From positions 1 to 64,000 of the forward strand of contig CAADGE010000032.1 in assembly GCA_900696465.1 (NCBI GenBank): a DNA stretch of 64,000 bases, in the 5' to 3' direction. Positions 48,305-56,703 of the stretch are shown one piece after another. Source of the DNA: an uncultured Planctomycetota bacterium (GTDB lineage: Bacteria; Planctomycetota; Phycisphaerae; UBA1845; UTPLA1). The notes below the pieces were generated by a model. That model did no database searches. It was not told the origin of the DNA and was given only the letters and a program-made list of their open reading frames with translations. Position 1 is the first letter of the stretch; each line of letters opens with the position of its first letter. Both the position numbers and the translations under genes were made by a program.

Positions 48305-49838
48305 GGACCTTCGCCTCCCTGCTCTGGACAGCCGCATGGGCCGTTTCCACATCGTCAAAATGAATCTTCGTCGTGCCGATCTCCTGGTAGTCCTCGTGTC
48401 CCTTGCCGGCGATGATCAGCGTGTCGCCCGGCTCCAATTGACGGATCGCGCGGATAATCGCCTGCCGTCTGTCGGGAATCGTCTCCCGGCGGGACGTCTC
48501 CTCGGGGCGCAGCCCGCGCTCGATCTCGGCGATGATCGCCAACGGGTCTTCCCGTCGCGGGTTGTCGCTGGTGATGATGAACCGGTCAGCCAGCTCGGCA
48601 ACCGCGCGGGCCATGAGCGGCCGCTTGGGGCGATCACGCTCTCCGCCGCAACCGAACACACACCAGAGCCGTCCCTTCGTCAACGGTCGCGCGGCGCTCA
48701 GCACGTTACGCAGCGCGTCATCGGTATGGGCATAATCGACGTAGACATCGAAACCCAGTTCGCCCGTCGGCACGCGTTGCATCCGGCCCGGCACTCGATC
48801 CACTTCGGCCAGACCGCGGCGGATCACGGAAAGCTGGATGCCCATGGCGCGGGCAGCGCCGGCCGCGGCCAGGCAGTTGTAAACATTGTGCCGACCGACG
48901 AGAGGGGTGCTCACCTCCATCGCAACGCCTTCATGCTGCAACACGAACCGCGTGCCATAGCGATCTTCCCGCAGGGACACGGCGCGAAGGTCCGCGGGCT
49001 GATCGATGGCATAGCGGAACACGCGGGCAGGACAGTGCTCGACCATTCGCTCGCCGGCCGGATCGTCCACGTTGACGACCGCGGCGGCGCGTTCATCGAG
49101 CAGGTCGAAAAGTCGGCGCTTGGCGAGCAGGTAGCGCTCCATGGTGCCGTGATAATTGAGATGATCGCGCGTCAGATTGGTGAAGACACCGACGTCGAAA
49201 CGAATGCCATCCGTGCGGCACTGATCCAGACTGTGCGACGAGGCCTCCATGACGAAACAGTCGGCATCGAAGGATCGTGCCTCCATCAGATAACGAGCCA
49301 GCACGACGGGGTCCGGCGTGGTCAGGTCCGAGACGACGCGCCGCCCGACCAGGTCGTACTCAACCGTGCCCAGCATGGCGGGGCGACGACCGGCCGCTCG
49401 CAGGATGCCGCGCTGAAGATACGCCGTCGTGCTCTTGCCGTTCGTACCGGTGATGCCCACGGCCGGGTAGCTCCCCTCGGCCTGAAGCGCATCAAGCCCG
49501 TGAAAGACGGAGGCCAGCCGGGCCAGCGCACGGCGTACGTCCTGCGTGCGGATGACGGTGACGGGGCTTCCCGACGGAGTGCGAAGTGCGGCGCCATTCA
49601 TGACGGGCAGCGATGCTTTTTCATCGAGAACGACGGCGCCGGCGCCGGCGGCGATCGCGCCGGGGATGTAGTCCGCACCGTCATGCTGGGCGCCGGGCAC
49701 CGCGACAAACAGACTTCCCGGCGCCACCCTTCGGGAATCATGGCAGACGTCGACGATCTCGAGTTGATGTGCCGGGGACGGTTCGACGATGATTCCGAGG
49801 GCGCGCGTGATAAGGGCACCGAGCTGCACGGCGGTCAC
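48282..49838 (-). CDS. murE: UDP-N-acetylmuramoyl-tripeptide synthetase, meso-DAP type
   Basis: MurE adds the third stem-peptide residue. The protein has about 518 residues, with the N-domain motif CHDSRRVAPGSLFVAVPG, the ATP loop GITGTNGKSTTAY (about 130), EASSHSLDQ, FTNLTRDHLNYHGTMERYL and the C-domain motif TSDNPRREDP (about 422). DNPR marks specificity for meso-diaminopimelate rather than lysine, so the wall is Gram-negative in type. GTG 49838 is the best start by family length, although AAGGAT sits close to it; GTG 49829 is an alternative. The frame open back to 49991 lacks family sequence. Confidence 0.95.
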   Translation of the reverse strand: MTAVQLGALITRALGIIVEPSPAHQLEIVDVCHDSRRVAPGSLFVAVPGAQHDGADYIPGAIAAGAGAVVLDEKASLPVMNGAALRTPSGSPVTVIRTQDVRRALARLASVFHGLDALQAEGSYPAVGITGTNGKSTTAYLQRGILRAAGRRPAMLGTVEYDLVGRRVVSDLTTPDPVVLARYLMEARSFDADCFVMEASSHSLDQCRTDGIRFDVGVFTNLTRDHLNYHGTMERYLLAKRRLFDLLDERAAAVVNVDDPAGERMVEHCPARVFRYAIDQPADLRAVSLREDRYGTRFVLQHEGVAMEVSTPLVGRHNVYNCLAAAGAARAMGIQLSVIRRGLAEVDRVPGRMQRVPTGELGFDVYVDYAHTDDALRNVLSAARPLTKGRLWCVFGCGGERDRPKRPLMARAVAELADRFIITSDNPRREDPLAIIAEIERGLRPEETSRRETIPDRRQAIIRAIRQLEPGDTLIIAGKGHEDYQEIGTTKIHFDDVETAHAAVQSREAKVHAAADVA

Positions 49839-50062
49839 ATCCTTGTTGCGAGGTCTGATTGATCCTTCAACGAAGCCGATGGCAGACGGCTGCCTGCCGC
49901 ATGTCCCCGGCGGAAATCCATCACGCTGTCGCCGACAGCCATCGACGACTCGATGATTATACAGTCTGTGTGGTCGACGGCGACGGTGCAAGCAGCGAAA
50001 GACGGATGCGCCACGAAAAGCTCGACCCCCGAATCAATATGCCCGGCAACCGCCCCGCCGGC

Positions 50063-51823
50063 TCAATCCTGCGGAACATCAGCGAAGTTCGAAAAGGCAG
50101 CGGAAGTCAGCGTGGCAGGATTCTTATCCGGCGGCACCTGGAGATAAGCCAGCGCGTGCTTGAGAATCTCGCGAACTACCGGCGCGGCGACCGTGCCCCC
50201 GTAGTAACCGATGCTCTTCTTCGGACGATAAACAGCGACCAGGACGACCAGTTCCGGATCGGTGGCCGGCGCTCCGGCGATGAAGGAACTGACATAGGCA
50301 TCTTTCTCATAACCGCCGCCGCCCTTGCGAGCGATCTGGGCCGTGCCCGTCTTGCCAAAGACCCGATAGCCGTCCAGTTTCGACTGCTGACCCGTACCCA
50401 CCTCCACGACCGCGCTGAGCACTTTGTCGCGCATCTCGACGGCCACGTTTTCAGGAACGGCCTGGCCGGCCGGCGGCGGGTTGGAAAAATCACTGACCAG
50501 CCGGCCGTCCGGCGTCATCACCGCCCGGATGAGATAGGGCTGCACAAGCCGTCCGCCGTTGGCCAGCGCGCAGAAGGCGCGCGCCATCTGTAACGGAGTC
50601 GCCGCCAGTTCCTGGCCGATCGGAATGCTCGTGGTTGTAAACGGCCCCCATCGAGCAAAAGGCAGCACGATGCCCGGGTCTTCGCCGATCAGGTCGATGC
50701 CGCTCTTGCTGCCGAAGCCGAAGGCCTTCACATAGTCGTAGAGCTTTCGATTGCCCAGCCGCTTGCCGACCTTGGCCATGCCGACGTTGCTCGACTTGAT
50801 CATCACCTCGTCGAAACGCAGTGCGCCGTAGGGATGATGATCGTGGAGCACGCGGATGCCGTCGGTCCACTGGCCGTTTTCGCAATGAATAACCTCATCC
50901 CAGCGGACTACGCCTTCGGCCAGCGCCGCCGCGGCGATGAACGGCTTGAAGGTGCTGCCCGGTTCATAGGGATCGGTGATGGTCCGATTGCGGTAACGGT
51001 TGGCGCCGTAGTCCTGGTAATGATTGGGGTCGAAACTCGGCACGTTGGCCATGGCGAGGATCGCCCCGCTCTTCGGGTGCATCACCACGGCCACACCGCT
51101 CTGCGCCTGGTACTTCTCCACGGCGGCCATGAGCTGTCGCTCAACGTTCGCCTGAATCTCTGCGTCCAGCGTGAGCACGACGTGAAAACCGTCGCGCGGC
51201 GGTCGATAGCCGCCATCCGCCAGCCAGAAGGCCTTGCGGCGTGCATCGCGGATCAGCGTCTTGATGCCGTTTTCCCCGCGGAGCCACGGCTCACACTGAT
51301 ACTCAATGCCGCTGACGCCGACGCCGTCCGGCGCGACGAAGCCGATCAGCGCCGCCGCGAGCGTGTTCATCGGATAGGTGCGATACGGCTCGTCGAAAAC
51401 GCCGAGCCCGTAAATGCCGGCGCCTTCGATGGCTCGGGCATGTTCCTCGGACACGCCGCGGCGGATCACGAAAAAGCGACGATCGCCAGCGGCCAGCAGA
51501 TCGGGAACAATTTCATTGGAAGATACGCCGAGAATGCGGCTGACAGTATCCGCGGCGGATTCCTTGTCCGCAATCACCTTCGGGTCGGCGAAGACGCTCT
51601 TGTGGAGCATCGTTCCCGCGATGACACGGCCCTGGCAATCGACGATCAGCCCGCGGCGATGCCGCAGCGGCACGACGCTGCGTTGCTGGCGATCCGCCCG
51701 TGCGAGCAGGCGCGTGCTGTCGGCGGCATTGATGTAAACGAGCCGCCCGGCCAGGGCGATGAGGGAGCAGAGCAGCAGCCCGATGAGCAGTTGGCCCGCC
51801 AGAATGGAACGGCTCGAACGCAC
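50063..51823 (-). CDS. ftsI: Division-specific peptidoglycan transpeptidase FtsI (PBP3)
   Basis: FtsI cross-links septal peptidoglycan. The 586-residue protein has an N-terminal membrane anchor (about 8-30), a dimerisation domain starting RRGLIVDCQGRVIA, and the transpeptidase domain with active-site serine in GSTFKPF (about residue 288), the SSN motif in KSSNVGMAKVG (about 342) and KTGTAQ (about 490). ATG 51823 fits the anchor. The gene lies between ftsL and murE in the standard order; the 224-bp gap to murE contains no other gene that I can support. Confidence 0.95.
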   Translation of the reverse strand: MRSSRSILAGQLLIGLLLCSLIALAGRLVYINAADSTRLLARADRQQRSVVPLRHRRGLIVDCQGRVIAGTMLHKSVFADPKVIADKESAADTVSRILGVSSNEIVPDLLAAGDRRFFVIRRGVSEEHARAIEGAGIYGLGVFDEPYRTYPMNTLAAALIGFVAPDGVGVSGIEYQCEPWLRGENGIKTLIRDARRKAFWLADGGYRPPRDGFHVVLTLDAEIQANVERQLMAAVEKYQAQSGVAVVMHPKSGAILAMANVPSFDPNHYQDYGANRYRNRTITDPYEPGSTFKPFIAAAALAEGVVRWDEVIHCENGQWTDGIRVLHDHHPYGALRFDEVMIKSSNVGMAKVGKRLGNRKLYDYVKAFGFGSKSGIDLIGEDPGIVLPFARWGPFTTTSIPIGQELAATPLQMARAFCALANGGRLVQPYLIRAVMTPDGRLVSDFSNPPPAGQAVPENVAVEMRDKVLSAVVEVGTGQQSKLDGYRVFGKTGTAQIARKGGGGYEKDAYVSSFIAGAPATDPELVVLVAVYRPKKSIGYYGGTVAAPVVREILKHALAYLQVPPDKNPATLTSAAFSNFADVPQD

Positions 51824-51907
51824 GGGAAGATGCCCCTTGGGGACGCAGTTAGCTCATATCACCTTTATGCTCACGCGGCGATCGCGCCGGATGCAACCAT
51901 GAACCGG

Positions 51908-52189
51908 CTATCGCGATGCAGCCGTCGGCGGGATCAGGTCCAGCCCCAGCTCCGATGCGCGGCGGCGAATCTCGTCCGGTCCGCGAAGCCGGGCCAGTTC
52001 CATCTCCCGCGACCAGAGTTTGTGCTCGAGCAAGACCTTCTTCTGATGGAGACGCTGCACGCGATTGGCGGCCTTGGCCGACTCACCGCGCAGGGCGACG
52101 ATCACCAGGCCGATCGCGACCATCATGCCGATCACCAGAAGCACGCGTGAAACGGTCATTCCGCAAACGTCCTTCGGATTCTCGATCAA
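51908..52189 (-). CDS. ftsL: FtsL-like cell division protein
   Basis: The 93-residue bitopic protein has one membrane helix (VLLVIGMMVAIGLVIVAL, about 15-32) and a periplasmic coiled coil (ANRVQRLHQKKVLLEHKLWS). Size, topology and position directly upstream of ftsI are those of FtsL; sequence similarity in the family is naturally low. ATG 52189 overlaps the stop of the LysM gene by 4 bp; ATG 52159 (MTVSRV) is a shorter option. Confidence 0.8.
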   Translation of the reverse strand: MIENPKDVCGMTVSRVLLVIGMMVAIGLVIVALRGESAKAANRVQRLHQKKVLLEHKLWSREMELARLRGPDEIRRRASELGLDLIPPTAASR

Positions 52190-53394
52190 TCCCCGCTGCC
52201 CAGGCCGTTGCTCGACAGCACGGTCCGCGCATCCGCCGCGGACGCGCTCGGTACCGGCAGCCGCAGTTTCATGCCCGGCCTGATCGAGTTCTTGTTGGCG
52301 AGGACGTCCTTGTTGAGCTTGTAGATTTCGTGGTGGTAGCGCTCGCTGCCGAGTTCGCGTCGCGCGATTCCGCTGAGTGTGTCGCTCGGACGCACCTCAT
52401 ACATGCGGAAGTTGACCTCGTTCGCGGGCACGCGGCGCAGGCCGCCGGCCTCCGCCGGACGGGCATTCGCCAAGTCGCGGAACGCCGGCTGTTCCGAACC
52501 GCTCCGTACCGGATTTGTGGCCGAACCCTGCTGATCGGCGATGGGTATCGGAATGCGAATCAGGGCATCCTTCTGCGAGGCCAATCGCGTGGTTGCCGGT
52601 TCGGAGCGCGGCGCTTCAGCGCTGAGGGCGAAATCAGGCGCCGGCTCAAAGGAGGAATTCGCCTCTCCCAGGTCGGGAATCTTGAGCTTTTGACCTGCTT
52701 TGACGGAATGAACACCCGAGAGCGTATCGCGGTTCGCCTCGTAGATGGCCTCGACCCGCGCGGGCGTGCTTCGTTCATAGTACTTTGCGGCAATCTTGCC
52801 GAGACTCTCGCCCTTCTCGACCGTGTGAACCGTTCGAATGGTCAGAAACTGCGTCTGTGCAGAAGCCGGCAGGACGGTCGGAGAGGACGCATCGTTCGAG
52901 GCCAGCATGGTCTGTGACTGGCTAAGTTGCGCGGTCGCGTTCTCGCTTGCCGAACGGGTCGGGTTCACCGGGACCGCCACGATGGACGAATCGTTGATCG
53001 GTGCATCGTGCTGGGCGATCGCGCTTTGGGCCGGCTGCTCAGCCGGTAGGGTGCCGTTGATCAGACTGATGACCGAATCAGGCAACGGCGGCAGCTCGCC
53101 TTCGGCCACTGTCACCGGCTGGAGCACTTCTTCCTCCCGCATCGGCAGGTTCGGGTTGGCACCGACGGCCGGTTGAACGATGGGCGGCAACTGGGCATCC
53201 ACCGGCAGACGGCCGGCGTTGTTCAGCGGCTGCGGAGAGGGCGCCCCGCCGGTCCCGGTTCGTGTGCTGTCCACCACGGTGAACGCGGGCAGCGTCGAAT
53301 TGCGGGTCGACGGACCTTTCTCAGAAAGAATAATCGCAAATACGATGATGAATGCGAGGCCGACAAGCAGACCGATCTTCGTCTCCTTGGTCAT
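52186..53394 (-). CDS. Membrane-anchored protein with two LysM domains
   Basis: The 402-residue protein has an N-terminal membrane helix (IGLLVGLAFIIVFAIILS), a long low-complexity linker (Pro, Ser, Ala), and two LysM peptidoglycan-binding domains: HTVEKGESLGKIAAKYYERS ... VKAGQKLKIP (about 187-245) and YEVRPSDTLSGIARRELGSE ... IRPGMKLRLP (about 330-382). It is inserted between rsmH and ftsL and coupled to ftsL by a 4-bp overlap, so it may be a division-associated cell-wall protein. ATG 53394 has GGGAGG a few bases upstream. No catalytic domain is visible. Confidence 0.88.
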   Translation of the reverse strand: MTKETKIGLLVGLAFIIVFAIILSEKGPSTRNSTLPAFTVVDSTRTGTGGAPSPQPLNNAGRLPVDAQLPPIVQPAVGANPNLPMREEEVLQPVTVAEGELPPLPDSVISLINGTLPAEQPAQSAIAQHDAPINDSSIVAVPVNPTRSASENATAQLSQSQTMLASNDASSPTVLPASAQTQFLTIRTVHTVEKGESLGKIAAKYYERSTPARVEAIYEANRDTLSGVHSVKAGQKLKIPDLGEANSSFEPAPDFALSAEAPRSEPATTRLASQKDALIRIPIPIADQQGSATNPVRSGSEQPAFRDLANARPAEAGGLRRVPANEVNFRMYEVRPSDTLSGIARRELGSERYHHEIYKLNKDVLANKNSIRPGMKLRLPVPSASAADARTVLSSNGLGSGD

Positions 53395-53499
53395 CGGGTG
53401 GCACCTCCCTGTGCTGCGGCGATCTACGTTAACAGATTCTGCAAAGTTCTCAAGTACGCGCGGCGATGTTTTTAAGTTTTCTTTCCCGCTCCGATATCA

Positions 53500-54447
53500 T
53501 CACGCGACTGCTCCGACGCGCTCCGCCACGCGAAGCTTCGCGCTGCGGCTTCGCGGGTTCGCCGCACACTCGACTTCCGACGCTACGGCGGGCTTCTTCG
53601 TCAGCAGCCGGTACACGCCGGACTGTGCCCGGGCGCGAAAGTCTTCCTTGACGATCCGATCCTCTCCACTGTGGAAGCTGATGATCGCGAGGCGCCCCCC
53701 GGCCGACAGGCAATCCGGCGCCTGTTCAAGCAGGCGGCGCAGCGACTGCAATTCCCGGTTCACCGACATGCGCAGGGCCATGAAGGTACGCGTCGCCGGA
53801 TGAATCCGGCTCCGTCGCGCATCGGGGTCCTGCCCGAGCGCCGAGGCCACCAGCCGCGCAAGGGCGACCGTGCTGTCCAGCCGGCCCTGACGGCGCGCCT
53901 GGCAGATCCGCTTTGAAATCTTTCGGCTCCCGTGCTCCTGACTCTGCATGTAAAGTAAATCTGCCAGTTCTCCCTCCGAGAGCCCGTTGACCAGGTCCGC
54001 CGCCGTCAGCGTTTGTGTGCGATCCAACCGCATGTCCAGCGGTCCGTCCCGATCGAAGCTCAGCCCCCGGGCTGCGTCCTCAATCTGATTGCTGCTGACC
54101 CCCAGGTCCGCGAGGATGGCCCCGACCGGCCCCCAGCCGACCTCTCGAAGGACCGCCGACAGGTCGGCAAAATTCGCCTGCCGCAACACCACGCGGTCCC
54201 CATAACCCGCAAGCCGCTGCCCGGCGATTCGAAGATTATCCTCGTCGAGGTCCAGCCCCAGCAGGCGGACCCCCGCGCTTTTTTCCAGGATCAACCGACT
54301 GTGCCCCCCCAGCCCTAGCGTGCAATCGACGACCAGCCGAGGATTGCCCTCCAGCAGGAATGTGCAGACCTCCTCCGGCATGACCGGCTGATGAACCGGA
54401 GATCCGAAAGCTGTCTGCGCTTCCCCGGATGGTTGGTTCTTCGACAT
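53500..54447 (-). CDS. rsmH: 16S rRNA m4C1402 methyltransferase RsmH (MraW)
   Basis: RsmH methylates N4 of C1402 in 16S rRNA. The 315-residue protein starts the conserved core with HQPVMPEEVCTFL, has the AdoMet loop DCTLGLGGHSRLIL, GAILADLGVSSNQIEDAARG, FDRDGPLDMRLD, and IHPATRTFMALRMSVNREL. Near the end it has IISFHSGEDRIVKEDF, where most homologues read HSLEDRIVK. ATG 54447 (MSKNQP) is preferred over 54543 because the family core starts soon after. It is the first gene of the cluster; mraZ is absent. The divergent gap to the phosphatase (54448-54671) should hold both promoters. Confidence 0.95.
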   Translation of the reverse strand: MSKNQPSGEAQTAFGSPVHQPVMPEEVCTFLLEGNPRLVVDCTLGLGGHSRLILEKSAGVRLLGLDLDEDNLRIAGQRLAGYGDRVVLRQANFADLSAVLREVGWGPVGAILADLGVSSNQIEDAARGLSFDRDGPLDMRLDRTQTLTAADLVNGLSEGELADLLYMQSQEHGSRKISKRICQARRQGRLDSTVALARLVASALGQDPDARRSRIHPATRTFMALRMSVNRELQSLRRLLEQAPDCLSAGGRLAIISFHSGEDRIVKEDFRARAQSGVYRLLTKKPAVASEVECAANPRSRSAKLRVAERVGAVA

Positions 54448-54671
54448 GGCGCCGCATCTTAGCGACGATTTGCAAGGTCTGCTTCGACCTCCGGACTGTG
54501 CGATCCGACTTTGCTTCGAGTCGCTTCGCTTCACGCTTCCCATTACTTAACCATGCCCATCCAGCAACCGAATAACGAGGGGGGCGGCGTTCGGTCGGTT
54601 CCGATGCGGCGAGGCCGTAAACCCTCAGACGATTCACACGATCGACCGGCATTCAGAACACGGAAGCATTC

Positions 54672-55943
54672 ATGGCGATCACCACGACGACACAGGTCCG
54701 CACCGGCGCGGGTCGATCGCGCGCTACCGAACCGAGTCGTCCGATATTGCGTGTCGCCGTGCTGGGTGATTATCGACCTGCCGAAGTCCTGGTCCGGCAA
54801 CTCCTCTCCGATCGTGAGTCCTTTCACACCCGAACGATCGATCTGCCCGCCGCACCTTCATCGGGCTGGTCGCTTTCAGGTTTTGATGTCGCCGTCTGGG
54901 CGGATCACGCAACCGAAGAAATCGGCAAGGACCACGCCTCCAAACGACGCCTCAGCGAGATCATCGAGGCCCTCGGCGAACTGCAGATCGGCGTCGTCGT
55001 GCTCACCTCGCGGCCGGAGCGCTTCGCCCACGTCGGTGTCGGTTTCGTCTGCCTGCCGCCCACATCTTCCTTCGACATGTTGCGCGGCGCGATGCTCGCA
55101 CTGCATCAGTGCCAGCCGACCCTCCAGGCGCTGGCGCGCGAATTGTCCGGCATGGATCGGGTCCACAAGAGCTTTCAGCGGCACTTCGACGCCATCGATC
55201 GTGAACTGCACCTGGCGTCCCGCCTGCAGCGCGACTTTCTCCCGCGCGAGCTCCCCGAGGACGGGCCGCTGCGTTTTTCCGCCTTCTTCCGCCCCTGCGG
55301 GTGGGTCAGCGGTGACATCTTCGACATCTTCCGGCTCGACGAGACCCGATACGGCTTCTACCTCGCCGACGCGGTCGGCCACGGCGTCGCCGCCGGGCTG
55401 CTCACCATGTACATCAAGCACGCCATCAAGCCCAAGCGGATCACCCAAGGCGGTTACGAACTCGTCGCACCGTCCGAGGTGCTCGCTGCCCTGAACGATC
55501 AGCTTGCTTCGCAGGACCTGCCCGATTCACAGTTCATCACTGCATGGTACGGCATCATCAACCGGGAAACACTGCGTCTCGAGTATGCCGTCGCCGGGCA
55601 CCCCCCGCCCATGCTGATGGATGCGTCCGGCTTCGTCGGCGAACTCCACGGCGAAGGCGGCCTGCTCGGATTGTCACAGGGACAGAAATTCACCGACGAG
55701 ACGATCCAGCTCAAACCCGGACAGCGTGTTATCGTCTACAGTGACGGTGTCGAGGCCTTGTTGCTCGAGGATCGTCCGCCGCTGCCGGAAATGCCGCGCC
55801 TCCGCGACGGCATGCAGGAGATTCTTCGGGCCGATCCGGACGCGCTGCGCCGGCACATCATCGACCTGCTGGATACTCGACCGGGAAGTCTCTTCGAAGC
55901 GGACGATGCGTCGATGGTCCTGCTGGATATCCGCCGCGGCTGA
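54672..55943 (+). CDS. SpoIIE-type (PP2C-like) serine phosphatase with N-terminal receiver-like domain
   Basis: The 423-residue protein has an N-terminal alpha/beta domain (about 24-150; RVAVLGDYRPAEVLVRQLL, IGVVVLTSRPERF) that resembles a receiver but shows no clear phospho-acceptor Asp, and a linker helix (HFDAIDRELHLASRLQRDFL). The PP2C/SpoIIE domain (about 185-423) has GWVSGDIFDIF, FYLADAVGHGVAAGLL (metal-binding DxxGHG-like), YAVAGHPPPML and VIVYSDGVEALL. Such enzymes typically act in anti-sigma partner switching. GGAAGC-type weak ribosome site; ATG 54672. It is divergent from rsmH. No anti-sigma kinase is adjacent. Confidence 0.88.
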   Translation: MAITTTTQVRTGAGRSRATEPSRPILRVAVLGDYRPAEVLVRQLLSDRESFHTRTIDLPAAPSSGWSLSGFDVAVWADHATEEIGKDHASKRRLSEIIEALGELQIGVVVLTSRPERFAHVGVGFVCLPPTSSFDMLRGAMLALHQCQPTLQALARELSGMDRVHKSFQRHFDAIDRELHLASRLQRDFLPRELPEDGPLRFSAFFRPCGWVSGDIFDIFRLDETRYGFYLADAVGHGVAAGLLTMYIKHAIKPKRITQGGYELVAPSEVLAALNDQLASQDLPDSQFITAWYGIINRETLRLEYAVAGHPPPMLMDASGFVGELHGEGGLLGLSQGQKFTDETIQLKPGQRVIVYSDGVEALLLEDRPPLPEMPRLRDGMQEILRADPDALRRHIIDLLDTRPGSLFEADDASMVLLDIRRG

Positions 55944-55970
55944 TCCCAAAGCATCTACTTGCCGCGTCGA

Positions 55971-56597
55971 TTACCGCCATTGCGCAAACATGTCTCGGAT
56001 AAGCTCCATCGGCAGGCCGACGACGTTCGAGAAACTGCCGTCGTAACGTTCCACGAACGCATCGCCGTGATCCTGTATGCCGTAGGCGCCTGCCTTGCCC
56101 TGCCACTGACCGGTATCCAGATAGGACTCGAGCTGATCACTCTCCAGCCGACGCATGTAGATCGTGCTCACGGCATGGCCCATCAACCGTTGATCCGTCT
56201 CCGGATGCAACAGCACGACGCCCGTGATGACGTGGTGACAGGTGCCGCACAATCGAGAGAGAATCCGCCGCGCGTCATCGCGATCGGCCGGCTTACCGAA
56301 AATCTCGTTGTCGAGGACCGAGATGGTGTCCGCGGCGAGGATGGTGTCTTCGGGCTGATCGTCCGCGATGCTGCGGGCTTTGAAATACGCCAGCGACTTG
56401 GCATACGCGGCCGGTTCAACATGCGGATGCCGTTCGTCCGGCTCGGCAAAGGGCGGCTCGACCACCCGGAACCGGTAGCCCGCTTCGCGCAGCAGTTCCG
56501 CCCGCCTCGGACTCGACGAGGCCAGCACCAGTCGGTCCGGCTGAATGGGCAGCTGTGCCACTTTCTCACGCTCGCTTCGGAAGTGTTGAAAAGTCAT
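55971..56597 (-). CDS. maf: Maf-like nucleoside triphosphate pyrophosphatase
   Basis: Maf proteins hydrolyse noncanonical or canonical dNTP/NTP to the monophosphate and diphosphate and are linked to septum control. The 208-residue protein has the signature LVLASSSPRRAELLREAGY (about 22-40), the catalytic segment ILAADTISVLDNEIFGKPAD, HHVITGVVLL, and the C-terminal KAGAYGIQDHGDAFVERYDG ... NVVGLPMELI. ATG 56597 opens MTFQHF; the upstream open frame overlaps the divergent gene and is discarded. Confidence 0.95.
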   Translation of the reverse strand: MTFQHFRSEREKVAQLPIQPDRLVLASSSPRRAELLREAGYRFRVVEPPFAEPDERHPHVEPAAYAKSLAYFKARSIADDQPEDTILAADTISVLDNEIFGKPADRDDARRILSRLCGTCHHVITGVVLLHPETDQRLMGHAVSTIYMRRLESDQLESYLDTGQWQGKAGAYGIQDHGDAFVERYDGSFSNVVGLPMELIRDMFAQWR

Positions 56598-56703
56598 AGT
56601 ATGGTACGGCGCGCCGCGTCGATGTAAAGGCGGCGACCCGGACGTTGCCCGCCGCGGCTTGGTGACGGTCCGACGGCGGCTCGATCGTGAGGATGAACCT
56701 TTC

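Noticed and set aside
48267-49862. 531-residue plus-strand open frame
   Set aside because: Antisense to murE; high Arg/His content and no family features.
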